DNA of 64,000 nucleotides from Tenuifilaceae bacterium CYCD (GTDB lineage: Bacteria > Bacteroidota > Bacteroidia > Bacteroidales > Tenuifilaceae): NCBI GenBank assembly GCA_036322835.1, contig AP027304.1, forward strand, positions 2,666,001 through 2,730,000. The letters are read 5' to 3'. Position 1 is the first letter of the stretch. Each line of letters starts with the position of its first letter. Shown piece by piece: positions 45,427-54,410 of the stretch. Both the position numbers and the translations under genes were made by a program. A model generated the notes under the pieces. The model worked only from the letters and a program-made list of their open reading frames with translations. It did not search any database and was not told the origin of the DNA.

Positions 45427-45852
45427 GGCATTTATGATTTAGGTTATTACTTGAACTGTAAACAAATCTATAAGATTTTTTACCAATTGTCAAATCAAAT
45501 CCACATTCGATTATCGGTTCTAATTATGTTGAAATTACCACTATGGCAAGGTTGATGTTTCTACATGGTGTGGAATTCTTACACATTCATGGTTTTCTGT
45601 TTCTATACGAATGTTTATTGCCTGTATTTTTAAGTGACAGGTTTATAGTATTTTGCGTAAAATGTGAGTGAATCTGCTTTTGTGGCACGATTTTGTTGTA
45701 TGTAACAATGTCCCAAACACATTTATATAAAAGCTGCAGCCACCAGCAGCAAGGTTGTCCGGAGAAATCGCATTTACTGTCAGCCATGCATCGAATCCAC
45801 CAATAAGTCCCAGAATTAGACAGTATCCCCCGGACAACTTTTTTTATTTATA
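45427..45852. other. 426-base non-coding stretch with a structured element
   Basis: I see no convincing gene. Two overlapping minus-strand frames (about 64-66 residues) are possible, but both lie in the structured part and lack family features. The first 200 bases look like ordinary AT-rich intergenic sequence; the inverted repeats are at 45732-45848. Confidence 0.5.
45732..45848. repeat. Nested inverted repeats, possible structured RNA or MITE-like element
   Basis: An outer stem TTGTCCGG pairs with CCGGACAA, about 85 bases apart (extending to GTTGTCCGG/CCGGACAAC). Inside it ACTGTC pairs with GACAGT around a loop of about 35-40 bases. A separate GCTGC...GCAGC hairpin lies just to the left (about 45731-45750). 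On the plus strand the outer stem is followed by seven T residues, as in a terminator. The layout fits a non-coding RNA, a riboswitch-like leader or a small transposon remnant with terminal repeats; I recognise no known RNA family. Confidence 0.4.
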
Positions 45853-46575
45853 CTATCTGATTCTTACCTCGATTTCTTTATAATCCTTTAAAAGTTCTAC
45901 CACAAGGTTAGTGTCTGTTTTGCCGTAGTGGTAAGGGTAAAGAATTTTTGGTTTTAGCGCCAGTACAGCATCCTTTACTATTTCGGGAGTCATGGTAAAA
46001 GGAATATTCATTGGTAGGAATGCTATATCAATTTTGCCAAACTTGTTCATTTCAGGAATGCTTTCGGTATCGCCAGCAATGTAAATAGTAGTATTGTCGA
46101 TATTTAGGATGTAGCCATTTCCCTCGCCCTTTATGTGGTATGGCTCTCCATTGTTACGTTTATTTAGGATGTTGTAGGCCTGAACTGCACGAACTGTTAT
46201 TCCCGACGTGTTAAATGTATCACCATTGCTTACAATTTTATCATTGGCCTTGAATTTTGAGGTACAGGCACATTGTTTTGTCCAGTAAAGTTCTGTGCTG
46301 CCAGTAAATATTATTGCAAGCGCAATGGAATCCAAGTGATCCTGATGATGGTGGGTGAGGAGCACCGCGTCTGCTTTGGGTAGCGAATCGTAGTTGGCAG
46401 CCCTGCTCCATGGGTCAATATGTATTATTTTCCCATTGTACTCGAACATTAAACTTCCATGTCCTACAAAGTGAATAATTACTTTACCGTTTTTTGTTTG
46501 TATTGTGTCAGTTTTTTGCGCAAATGAATTCAAAGAGATAGATATGGTGAATAAGATATATACAAATGCTTTCAT
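45853..46575 (-). CDS. Exported metallo-beta-lactamase-fold hydrolase
   Basis: The 240-residue protein has a signal peptide (about 1-19). The metal site shows His-His-His-Gln-Asp-His (about 75-80), the MBL core motif, with Asp-Pro-Trp-Ser-Arg (about 53-57) and Ala-Gly-Asp-Thr-Glu (about 165-169) upstream and downstream, and a final Tyr-Pro-Tyr-His-Tyr-Gly-Lys (about 210-216). It resembles the UlaG-like or UPF0173 group of MBL hydrolases. Activity and substrate are unknown. Periplasmic location is inferred from the signal. Confidence 0.85.
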   Translation of the reverse strand: MKAFVYILFTISISLNSFAQKTDTIQTKNGKVIIHFVGHGSLMFEYNGKIIHIDPWSRAANYDSLPKADAVLLTHHHQDHLDSIALAIIFTGSTELYWTKQCACTSKFKANDKIVSNGDTFNTSGITVRAVQAYNILNKRNNGEPYHIKGEGNGYILNIDNTTIYIAGDTESIPEMNKFGKIDIAFLPMNIPFTMTPEIVKDAVLALKPKILYPYHYGKTDTNLVVELLKDYKEIEVRIR

Positions 46576-46627
46576 TATGATTGGATGTTTTGTTGAAAAA
46601 CAAATTTAGCGATTTGTTTTAAAAGAA

Positions 46628-46656
46628 AAAGCCTTGAGATTGATTCTCAAGGCTTT
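46628..46656 (-). terminator. Terminator downstream of tRNA-Leu(GAG)
   Basis: A perfect 12-bp stem AAAGCCTTGAGA (46628-46639) with TCTCAAGGCTTT (46645-46656) is followed on the minus strand by a T-rich tract. It closes the tRNA unit. Confidence 0.8.
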
Positions 46657-46660
46657 GATT

Positions 46661-46747
46661 TGGTGCCCAGGACAAGACTCGAACTTGCACAACCTTGCGA
46701 TCACCAGCCCCTCAAGCTGGCGTGTCTACCAATTTCACCACCTGGGC
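46661..46747 (-). tRNA. tRNA-Leu, anticodon GAG
   Basis: The acceptor stem GCCCAGG pairs with CCTGGGC. The anticodon stem CCAGC/GCTGG holds the loop TTGAGGG, giving anticodon GAG. A long variable arm (class II) and the T-loop sequence GTTCGAGTC are present. The 3' CCA is encoded, unlike in the neighbouring tRNA. Confidence 0.95.
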
Positions 46748-46835
46748 ATTGTTTCTTTGTTTATTGAGATTGCAAAAGTAGTATAAAATTTTAATTACCG
46801 AAATTCACTATATACTTTCTAATGAATTTAAAGAG

Positions 46836-46919
46836 TGCCCAGAACAGGACTCGAACCTGCACATCATTGCTGACACTAGTCCCTGAAACTAGCGCGTCTA
46901 CCAATTCCGCCATCTGGGC
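46836..46919 (-). tRNA. tRNA-Leu, anticodon CAG
   Basis: The acceptor stem GCCCAGA pairs with TCTGGGC. The anticodon stem CTAGT/ACTAG holds the loop TTCAGGG, giving anticodon CAG. The long variable arm and T-loop are present. The CCA end is not encoded. It lies upstream of tRNA-Leu(GAG) and is probably cotranscribed with it. Confidence 0.95.
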
Positions 46920-47031
46920 ATTAACATTTTGCATATCAAATTGGAATTGCGTTCAACTCCAATATACGTTTTCTGTAACTAATTGATGGCTGTAGTTTGT
47001 CCCTCTTTTCCTACATTGAACTTAAGCGTTG

Positions 47032-47039
47032 CAAATGTA
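47032..47039 (-). promoter_or_regulatory. Candidate -7 promoter element of the tRNA-Leu pair
   Basis: On the minus strand this is TACATTTG, a match to TAnnTTTG. It lies about 110 bases upstream of the first tRNA. Confidence 0.4.
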
Positions 47040-47134
47040 ACAAAATCTTTTTTTAATTAGAATGAATTGAATCTAGTTTTCCAATTATTGATTTTTGCTT
47101 TGCTTGTAATGATAAAGGCGATACTGAAAATAAA

Positions 47135-47160
47135 ATGAGCATTAGGTAACTAATGCTCAT
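47135..47160 (-). terminator. Terminator of the dipeptidyl peptidase gene
   Basis: A perfect 11-bp stem ATGAGCATTAG (47135-47145) with CTAATGCTCAT (47150-47160) and a four-base loop is followed on the minus strand by TTTTATTTT. Confidence 0.8.
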
Positions 47161-47226
47161 TCTGTAATTATAATTGTCTTAACTTTTAAAACTGTTTTTC
47201 AAACTAGTAACTCCTAACTACTTTTA

Positions 47227-49407
47227 CTACAAATTCTCCTTCACATAGTTAGTTAACTTTGTGTAAAGGTGCATGGTTGTATTTCCGCCGCGTATCCCAT
47301 GGTTTTTGTCGGGGTAAGCCATTAGGTCAAATTGCTTTCCGCTTTGGACTAGTTTTTCGATTAACTCTATGGAATTTTGAAAGTGAACATTGTCATCGGC
47401 GGTGCCATGAACAAGCAGTAGTTTGCCTTTGAGTTTGTCGGCATGGTTGATAGGGGAGTTGCTGTCGTAACCTAAAGCGTTATCCTGTGGAAGACCCATA
47501 TAACGTTCTATATACACTGAATCGTAGTAGCGCCAATTAGTCACAGGTGCAACGGCAATGGCCATTTTAAATACATCGGCACCTTTAAACAGGCATAGAG
47601 ACGACATATATCCACCAAAACTCCATCCCCAAATTCCGATTCTTGTTCCATCAATGTAAGGTAGGGTTTGTAGATGCTTTGCTGCTTCTATTTGGTCTAT
47701 CGATTCGTAGTAACCAAGTTGACCGTAAGTGATTTTTCTGAATGCCTCACCGCGTCCTCCAGTTCCACGTCCATCAACACAAACCACAATATAGCCATTG
47801 GTGGCTAAGAATTCATCCCATCCGATGCGAAAGTTGTCTTTAACAGATATTGAGCTTGGACCGCTATACTGATTCATTAACACTGGGTACTTTTTTGTTG
47901 AATCAAAGTCAAATGGTTTAACCATATATCCATTTAGTTCAATGCCCTCGGATGTTTTAAATGTGAAAAATCTTTTTGTTGGCATCTCGTATTCGCTAAG
48001 TCGTTGGCGGACTCTTGCGTTGTCCTCAATGGTTCTAATTACTTTACCTCTTTGGTTTATAAGAGTAACCGAGAGTGGAGAACCTATGCTTGAGTTTGAA
48101 ATCATGCAATATTTAAATCCTATGCTAAAGTCTGCCTCGTTAGTTCCTGGCTGGGTGGATAGTTTTACTAGTTTATCGCCATCAATTGCAATGCTATATA
48201 CGGCCTTACGCATGGGAGTGCCATCAAATGCTTGGTAGTACAGATTTTTCTTGATAGAATCATATCCATAGATGTCAACAACCTCATTTGTTCCCGATGT
48301 TAGCTGACGGACAAATTTTCCATCCATGCCGTATAGGTAAAGATGATTAAATCCATCTTTTTCTGATGAAATGATAAAGTATTTCCCGTCGGGCGTAAAT
48401 ATTGGGTAATTATCTGTTATGTTATCGATGTAATACTTGTTGGTTTCGGTGTATAAGACTTGAGATGCCCCGGTTGATCCATCGGAAAGTAAAATGTCTA
48501 CCTTGTTTTGGAGACGATTTAATCGAACTATGCTTAACTGATTAGGGATGTTGCTCCATTTTATTCTTGCTATATACTGATCGGTTTCTGGTCCAACATC
48601 CATTTTGGCGGTTGTTTTTTGTGCTATATCGTAAACGTGAATACTAATGGTTGAATTAGTTTCCCCTGCTTTGGGATACTTAAAGGTGTAATTTTCGGGA
48701 TAAAGTTTCTCCTCAAACACAGTCATGTTGAACATTTTAACCTTGCTTTCATCGAAGCGGAAGAACGCTAGTTTTTTAGAGTCGGGCGACCATTGCATTC
48801 CTGTTGTAAGAACAAACTCCTCCTCGTAAACCCAATCGGCGGCTCCATTAATGATATTATTATAGTGGCCATCGGTGGTTATTTGCGTTTCTTCGAAGTT
48901 GCTAAGGTTTACAATAAAGATATTGTTATCGCGAACAAAACTCACCCAATTTCCGTCCGGAGAAAATGTGGCATTCATTTGCGCGCCATTTTTCGAAAGA
49001 GTAGTTAGCTGCTGTGATTTTAAGTCGTAAATGTAATTTGTACAGGTGTACGAATGTCTATAAATATGGTTGACCTTGGTCTCAATGAGCATTCTATCTT
49101 CGGTTGGACTGAGTTTATACTCTTCGAGTTCTTTTACATCCTCATTGTTGAAATTTGCAGGATCAAAAAGGATTGCAACCTCTTCACCTGTTGTGTATTT
49201 GTATTTGGCTATCTGTTGTTTATAGTTGTATGCCGAGTAATGCTCCTCATCATTCATAGATATTATACCGTCAATATCTTTTGTGCGGAATGTCCCTCGT
49301 TTAAACAGATCCTCGAGCGAAATTTTTGCTCTTTGACCTATTGTAATTTCAGGTACGAGTAATGTTGCTATTAAGATCAGCCATAAGTAATGACGTGTTT
49401 TTTGCAT
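47227..49407 (-). CDS. Secreted dipeptidyl peptidase IV-type prolyl oligopeptidase (S9B)
   Basis: The 726-residue protein has a signal peptide (about 1-24), an eight-bladed propeller (about 40-470) and an alpha/beta-hydrolase domain. The catalytic Ser is in Gly-Trp-Ser-Phe-Gly-Gly-Tyr (about 597), Asp in Gly-Thr-Ala-Asp-Asp-Asn-Val (about 670) and His in Lys-Asn-His-Gly (about 702). The Tyr-Glu-Glu-Glu motif near residue 190 binds the substrate N-terminus and is diagnostic for DPP-IV activity. It releases X-Pro dipeptides in the periplasm, supporting a peptide-degrading life. Confidence 0.93.
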   Translation of the reverse strand: MQKTRHYLWLILIATLLVPEITIGQRAKISLEDLFKRGTFRTKDIDGIISMNDEEHYSAYNYKQQIAKYKYTTGEEVAILFDPANFNNEDVKELEEYKLSPTEDRMLIETKVNHIYRHSYTCTNYIYDLKSQQLTTLSKNGAQMNATFSPDGNWVSFVRDNNIFIVNLSNFEETQITTDGHYNNIINGAADWVYEEEFVLTTGMQWSPDSKKLAFFRFDESKVKMFNMTVFEEKLYPENYTFKYPKAGETNSTISIHVYDIAQKTTAKMDVGPETDQYIARIKWSNIPNQLSIVRLNRLQNKVDILLSDGSTGASQVLYTETNKYYIDNITDNYPIFTPDGKYFIISSEKDGFNHLYLYGMDGKFVRQLTSGTNEVVDIYGYDSIKKNLYYQAFDGTPMRKAVYSIAIDGDKLVKLSTQPGTNEADFSIGFKYCMISNSSIGSPLSVTLINQRGKVIRTIEDNARVRQRLSEYEMPTKRFFTFKTSEGIELNGYMVKPFDFDSTKKYPVLMNQYSGPSSISVKDNFRIGWDEFLATNGYIVVCVDGRGTGGRGEAFRKITYGQLGYYESIDQIEAAKHLQTLPYIDGTRIGIWGWSFGGYMSSLCLFKGADVFKMAIAVAPVTNWRYYDSVYIERYMGLPQDNALGYDSNSPINHADKLKGKLLLVHGTADDNVHFQNSIELIEKLVQSGKQFDLMAYPDKNHGIRGGNTTMHLYTKLTNYVKENL

Positions 49408-49726
49408 TGCAATAGAATTTAGTTAAACTTTACAAAGTTAGAGGTTCCTTGATGAACTTGGTTTAATGCTTTTTAAAAATGCTTATGCCAATGCTGTTGG
49501 TGCATTTTTTTATGTGATTTTCAAAGGGTTTGCTGCTGATTTATGCTTTAACATTCTTTGACATATAGTTTTCTTTTTGTATTCAATCGATTGCGATTGT
49601 TTTAACAACGAGCAGAAAGTTATAAACTTACTATTCCATTTTTTTTAATATTTTTGTAAACTCAGATAAAGTTCCTAAAGTTGTAAATGTTATATAATCA
49701 ATAGTTTAATTAAAACTGATACATAA
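49408..49726. other. 319-base divergent gap between the DPP-IV gene and ppdK
   Basis: It holds candidate -7 elements for both directions: TAACTTTG on the minus strand at 49433-49440, 26 bases before the DPP-IV start, and TATTTTTG on the plus strand at 49649-49656, 71 bases before ppdK. I see no gene and no terminator, as expected for divergent genes. Confidence 0.5.
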
Positions 49727-52453
49727 ATGTCAAAAGTAAAACGCGTTTATCTCTTCGGTAATAAGAAAGCCGAAGGTAAAGCAGATATGAAAAATCTGCT
49801 TGGTGGAAAAGGAGCCAACTTGGCCGAGATGTGTCTATTGGGACTTCCCGTACCCGCAGGGTTTACAATCACAACCGAAACTTGTAACGATTATTATGCC
49901 AATAATAATGAACTTCCAGCAGACCTGATGGAGCAAGTTTGGGATGCAATGAAAGATGTGGAGAAGATGATGGGAATGAAATACGGCGATCCTGAAAATG
50001 CTCTTCTATTAAGCTGCCGTTCAGGTGCACGTAGCTCAATGCCTGGTATGATGGATACCGTTCTCAACATTGGCCTTTGCTCTGCAACAATTCCTGGCCT
50101 TTTGAAGAAAACCAACAATCCTCGCTTCGTTTACGACTCGTATCGTCGTTTAATCATGATGTATGCCGATGTGGTTATGGAAAAAGCTGAGGGACTTGAG
50201 CCTGTTGACGGCAAAGGTATTCGCAAGCAGTTAGACGATATGCTTGATGAATTTAAGCATAGTAAAGGTTATAAATCAGATACAGATTTATCCGCTGATG
50301 ATTTGAAATTCTTGGCTGATGAGTTTAAGAAACGCGTTAAGAGTTCTTTGGGTAAAGAATTTCCTGATGATGCAAAAGAACAACTTGTTGGTGGTATCAA
50401 GGCCGTGTTCAAGAGTTGGAACGGTAAAAAGGCTGTCTCTTATCGTCGTATCGAGGGTATTCCTGATAGCTGGGGTACTGCGGTTAACGTTCAGTCAATG
50501 GTATTTGGTAACATGGGCGATTCTTCTGCAACAGGTGTTGCATTTACCCGTAACCCCGCAACTGGCGAAAACCTATTCTACGGAGAATGGTTAGTAAACG
50601 CTCAGGGTGAAGACGTTGTTGCTGGTATTCGTACTCCAAACCCACTTAACGACGATACTAAGAATGAGCAGAATAAGCACTTGCACAGCATGCAAGAGTC
50701 TATGGCTAAAACTTATAAAGAACTTGATGATATCCGCTTAACTCTTGAGAAAAACTTCAAGGATATGCTTGATATCGAGTTCACTATTCAGGAAGGTGTT
50801 CTTTACATGTTGCAGTGCCGCGTTGGTAAACGTACTGGTACCGCTGCTTTGAACATGGCTATGGAAATGCTTCACGAAGGATTAATTGATGAGAAAACCG
50901 CAGTACTTCGTGTTGATCCTACTCAACTTGATGAGTTGCTTCACCCAATTTGCAACCCAGAGGAAGAGAAAAAGGTTAGCCCTATAGTAAAAGGTCTACC
51001 TGCAGGTCCTGGTGCTTCTGTAGGGAAAGTTGTTTTTACTGCAGAAGATGCTGTGGCTTGGAATCGTAAGGGTGAAAAAGTTATCCTTGTTCGTGAGGAA
51101 ACTAACCCAGAGGATGTTGAGGGTATGCGTGCTGCAGAGGGTATTCTTACTGCTCGTGGTGGTATGACTTCTCACGCTGCTTTAGTTGCTCGTGGCTGGG
51201 GTAAATGCTGTATTGTTGGTGCTGGTGCATTACATGTTGATGTTGCTGGAAAAACAGCCAAGGTTACAGGTACTAATATTGTTATAAAAGAAGGAGATAT
51301 CTTAACTCTAAATGGAACAAAGGGATATGCTTATACAGGTGCGTTAAGCCTAATGGATGCATCTGAGAATCCTCGTTTCCAAGAGTTCATGAAATTAGTG
51401 GATAAGTATCGTAAAATGGGAGTTCGCACCAATGCCGATACTCCTGCTGATGCTAAAGTTGCTCGTGATTTTGGTGCTGAAGGTATTGGTTTGTTCCGTA
51501 CCGAGCACATGTTCTATGGAAAAAACTCTGAGCAACCTTTATTCTTGCTTCGTAAGATGATCCTAAGTGCTACAGAAAAAGAACGTCGTGTTGCACTTGA
51601 TGAACTTTTCTCGTTTGTAAAGAAAGACATTAAGGCAACATTGTTAGCCATGGATACATTGCCAGTTACTTTCCGTCTTCTTGATCCACCATTACATGAA
51701 TTTGTTCCACAGAGTCCAGAGAAACAGGCTGAATTAGCGAAAGCACTTGGCATTACTTCTGAAGCAGTTGCTAAACGTGGTGAAGGCTTGCATGAATCGA
51801 ACCCAATGATGGGACACCGTGGCGTTCGCCTTGGTGTTACCTACCCTGAGGTTTCCGAAATGCAGATTCGCGCTATCTTTGAATCTACTGTTGAGTTAAT
51901 CAATGAAGGTCATAATCCTGTTCCTGAGATCATGGTTCCTGTTACCTGCGATGTTTCTGAACTTGATTTTACCAAGAAGATTGTTGATCGTGTATATGCC
52001 GAGGTTTGCTCAAAACTAGGGGCCAAGGAGATTAAGTACAAGTATGGTACTATGATTGAAATTCCACGTGCTTGCTTACTTGCTGATCGTATGGCTAAGA
52101 CGGCGGAGTTCTTTTCGTTTGGTACTAATGACCTAACCCAGATGACATTCGGTTTCAGCCGCGATGATATCGGAGGTTTCATGAACGATTATCTAGACAA
52201 GAAGATGCTTGCTGCTGACCCATTCCAAACTATTGATCAGAGCGGTGTTGGTCAGTTAATCGAGATGGCCGTTTCTAAAGGCCGTGGCACTCGCAGCGAT
52301 CTTAAGGTAGGTATTTGCGGTGAGCAAGGTGGCGACCCTGCATCTGTTGAGTTCTGCTTCAAAACAGGCTTAACCTATGTTAGTTGCTCTCCTTTCCGCG
52401 TTCCAATTGCTCGTTTAGCAGCCGCTCAGGCAAGCATAAGATATGGTAAATAA
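49727..52453 (+). CDS. ppdK: Pyruvate, phosphate dikinase
   Basis: The 908-residue protein has the ATP-grasp nucleotide domain at the N-terminus (Gly-Gly-Lys-Gly-Ala-Asn-Leu-Ala-Glu-Met near 26-35). The phosphohistidine domain has the catalytic His in Gly-Gly-Met-Thr-Ser-His-Ala-Ala (about 480). The PEP/pyruvate barrel has Gly-Leu-Phe-Arg-Thr-Glu-His-Met-Phe and the catalytic Cys in Gly-Ile-Cys-Gly-Glu-Gln-Gly-Gly-Asp (about 864). It interconverts pyruvate and phosphoenolpyruvate with ATP, AMP and pyrophosphate, serving glycolysis or gluconeogenesis in anaerobes. Codon use is more regular than in neighbours, suggesting high expression. Confidence 0.97.
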   Translation: MSKVKRVYLFGNKKAEGKADMKNLLGGKGANLAEMCLLGLPVPAGFTITTETCNDYYANNNELPADLMEQVWDAMKDVEKMMGMKYGDPENALLLSCRSGARSSMPGMMDTVLNIGLCSATIPGLLKKTNNPRFVYDSYRRLIMMYADVVMEKAEGLEPVDGKGIRKQLDDMLDEFKHSKGYKSDTDLSADDLKFLADEFKKRVKSSLGKEFPDDAKEQLVGGIKAVFKSWNGKKAVSYRRIEGIPDSWGTAVNVQSMVFGNMGDSSATGVAFTRNPATGENLFYGEWLVNAQGEDVVAGIRTPNPLNDDTKNEQNKHLHSMQESMAKTYKELDDIRLTLEKNFKDMLDIEFTIQEGVLYMLQCRVGKRTGTAALNMAMEMLHEGLIDEKTAVLRVDPTQLDELLHPICNPEEEKKVSPIVKGLPAGPGASVGKVVFTAEDAVAWNRKGEKVILVREETNPEDVEGMRAAEGILTARGGMTSHAALVARGWGKCCIVGAGALHVDVAGKTAKVTGTNIVIKEGDILTLNGTKGYAYTGALSLMDASENPRFQEFMKLVDKYRKMGVRTNADTPADAKVARDFGAEGIGLFRTEHMFYGKNSEQPLFLLRKMILSATEKERRVALDELFSFVKKDIKATLLAMDTLPVTFRLLDPPLHEFVPQSPEKQAELAKALGITSEAVAKRGEGLHESNPMMGHRGVRLGVTYPEVSEMQIRAIFESTVELINEGHNPVPEIMVPVTCDVSELDFTKKIVDRVYAEVCSKLGAKEIKYKYGTMIEIPRACLLADRMAKTAEFFSFGTNDLTQMTFGFSRDDIGGFMNDYLDKKMLAADPFQTIDQSGVGQLIEMAVSKGRGTRSDLKVGICGEQGGDPASVEFCFKTGLTYVSCSPFRVPIARLAAAQASIRYGK

Positions 52454-52467
52454 TCTATTCGTATAAT

Positions 52468-52499
52468 AAAAAAGCGCCTCATTAATGAGGCGCTTTTTT
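52468..52499. terminator. Terminator after ppdK
   Basis: AAAAAAGCGCCTCAT pairs with ATGAGGCGCTTTTTT around a two-base loop, forming a palindrome of 32 bases with T-runs on both strands. Confidence 0.9.
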
Positions 52500-52586
52500 A
52501 TTTATTCTAATGGTTCAGGGCATAAATTTTGTATGGAAAAGTAATTGATTTAATTTTATCGAAAATTCACTAAGAATAAGTTTTTT

Positions 52587-53990
52587 ATGTGCTCTTATAA
52601 AAGGTTTTTCGTCATACTACTTTTATCTCTTATCGGCAATTCTCTTATTGCTCAAGATGAAATATCCCAGAACGATATAGTGTCAGTTAAGGCTGAGTTG
52701 GAGCGTTTACTTTTAGTGTATAGCGATTCTGGAAGTATTGACAAAGTTAAGTATCTTCTAGATCATGATGTTGATCCTAATGCTAAGTCAGAACAAGGAG
52801 TGACTGCTCTAATGTATGCATCTCAGGCCGGTTATTATAAAATTGTTGAGTTGCTGCTACAATATAAGGCAGATCCCAATATTGTTCCATATGATGGAAA
52901 TTCTGCCCTTCATGCCTCAGTTCGTTGCGGTAATGATAGCATTGCTGAATTACTTATTCAGTATAAGGCTAATGTTAATGCTTCGAACAATCAAGGACTA
53001 ACGCCTCTGCATTATTCCGTATGGTATGGATTTCCTTACCTTACTGATATCCTATTGTACTATGGGGCAAAGATTGATGTAAAAGATATGTACGGATATA
53101 CTCCTCTGCTATTATCAATTTATAGTGGGGCTTATCTTTCCTCTAAATTACTCTTGGAACAAGGGGCTAATCCCAATCTATGCAATGAAAAAGGGGTTTC
53201 GCCATTAATGGTTGCAGCACAGTTTAACGACACTTCCCTTGCTAATCTTTTATTGAATTATGAAGCAGACGTTAACTTGCTAGATGACAGGCAGGTCAAT
53301 GCTTTAGCCTATGCAATATCGAATAATTCGAGAGAAATGGTTGTTTTGTTGAAGGATCATGGTGCTTTTGACCAAAAACTTTCAAAAAGTTACTACCAAA
53401 TTGCAGCCGAGACCGAGTTCGAGAATCTTAGATTATATGTAGATTCTATAGGACTTAAAACAAAATTGAAACCATCTATAGGTAATATATGCATTGGAAC
53501 TGGAACTATATTTAGTAATCATGAATTCATGTGGGGTTTTAATTTAGGCATTACTGAGCAAATAACTAAGTTGAACTTTAATATTGAATATTGGTTTCGT
53601 CCATCTCCCATTGCCACATTAAGATATGGCAGTAATGGCTATTATCAATATAGAGAGAAACGGCAAGTTGTGGGATTGAGAGTTGATAGATTTTTTAAAA
53701 TTAGAACCTTTTCTTCAGGTAAATCATTCGGAACCTATTTGGGTGGAAGCCTCGATTTTGTTTTTCGCGACTTTAGGGGAACAACATCTGATCCGGAAAC
53801 ATCTTTATACCCGGGATTGAATGCTGGCCTTTTTTGGGGAGGTGAAAATACAAAGTTATTGGTGGGGTGGGAGTTTACTGGGCTTAGAACTCCTGAGGCT
53901 ACTCCGCATAGAGTGGGGGTGCATTTGTATTTTACCATTCCTGTTGGAAAATCAAAGGTTGTTAATACTGTAATAAATCATGTTGATTAG
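52587..53990 (+). CDS. Exported ankyrin-repeat protein with C-terminal beta domain
   Basis: The 467-residue protein has a signal peptide (about 1-22). About seven ankyrin repeats (about 45-260) show the Gly-x-Thr-Ala-Leu-Met-Tyr-Ala and Gly-Ala-Asn-Pro-Asn motifs. The C-terminal 180 residues (about 290-467) are rich in aromatic and polar beta strands and Gly, ending Val-Asp, and look like a small outer-membrane barrel domain, but the last residue is not aromatic. Ankyrin repeats bind proteins. The stop overlaps the start of the next gene by 11 bases, so the two are translationally coupled. Confidence 0.82.
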   Translation: MCSYKRFFVILLLSLIGNSLIAQDEISQNDIVSVKAELERLLLVYSDSGSIDKVKYLLDHDVDPNAKSEQGVTALMYASQAGYYKIVELLLQYKADPNIVPYDGNSALHASVRCGNDSIAELLIQYKANVNASNNQGLTPLHYSVWYGFPYLTDILLYYGAKIDVKDMYGYTPLLLSIYSGAYLSSKLLLEQGANPNLCNEKGVSPLMVAAQFNDTSLANLLLNYEADVNLLDDRQVNALAYAISNNSREMVVLLKDHGAFDQKLSKSYYQIAAETEFENLRLYVDSIGLKTKLKPSIGNICIGTGTIFSNHEFMWGFNLGITEQITKLNFNIEYWFRPSPIATLRYGSNGYYQYREKRQVVGLRVDRFFKIRTFSSGKSFGTYLGGSLDFVFRDFRGTTSDPETSLYPGLNAGLFWGGENTKLLVGWEFTGLRTPEATPHRVGVHLYFTIPVGKSKVVNTVINHVD

Positions 53991-54405
53991 GGGAATTAAA
54001 CTGTTTGCATTATTTATCATGTTGCTCACCATTCCATTGGCTTGTGAGGATTTGGAGGTTTTATTTGTTGACTGTGATAAATGTTATACTGATAAGCCTG
54101 AATATGCTAGAGTTACAATTAAGTTTACCATTAATGACGAAAATCCTTATGTGGTATATACTCTTTTCGATGGCAGCATTGATGATGGTAGTGTGATTAT
54201 GGTAGACACAGCCTACGATTCCAATGTCTATTGGGATTTAGATGTGAATCGGAACTATAGTGCTATTGCAGAGTATAACTGTAAAGGCCGAACAATATAT
54301 GCTGTAGATGGTGCCAAACTCAGAACAAAACTCGACAAAAGTTCTTGCTCCGACGAATGCTATATAATCCTAGGAGATAGGTTGGATGTCAGATTAAAGT
54401 ATTAA
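53980..54405 (+). CDS. Small lipoprotein coupled to the ankyrin protein
   Basis: The 141-residue protein has a lipoprotein signal with Ile-Pro-Leu-Ala-Cys (Cys near residue 22) and a beta-rich mature part with six further cysteines (including Asp-Cys-Asp-Lys-Cys and Ser-Ser-Cys-Ser-Asp-Glu-Cys), perhaps in disulfides. It starts inside the ankyrin gene, which argues that the products act together at the envelope. The family is unknown. Confidence 0.65.
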   Translation: MLIRGIKLFALFIMLLTIPLACEDLEVLFVDCDKCYTDKPEYARVTIKFTINDENPYVVYTLFDGSIDDGSVIMVDTAYDSNVYWDLDVNRNYSAIAEYNCKGRTIYAVDGAKLRTKLDKSSCSDECYIILGDRLDVRLKY

Positions 54406-54410
54406 TTACG

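Larger units (their letters stand above)
46920..47226. other. 307-base gap between tRNA-Leu(CAG) and the dipeptidyl peptidase gene
   Basis: The gap holds a candidate tRNA promoter at 47032-47039 and the peptidase terminator at 47135-47160. I see no gene. Confidence 0.7.

Noticed and set aside
45643-45837. Minus-strand frame of 64 residues in the structured element
   Set aside because: It overlaps a second frame of similar length in the same inverted repeats, has no family features and ends inside ordinary gap sequence. I treat it as a by-product of the repeat.
45732-45848. Integron attC site
   Set aside because: The outer stem begins with GTT and ends with AAC on both strands, the reverse of the attC order, and no integrase or gene cassettes are nearby.
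45732-45848. tmRNA, SRP RNA or 6S RNA
   Set aside because: A GGATTCGA-like stretch on the minus strand recalls tmRNA, but the tRNA-like acceptor, T-arm and tag frame are missing. The SRP and 6S hallmarks are also absent.
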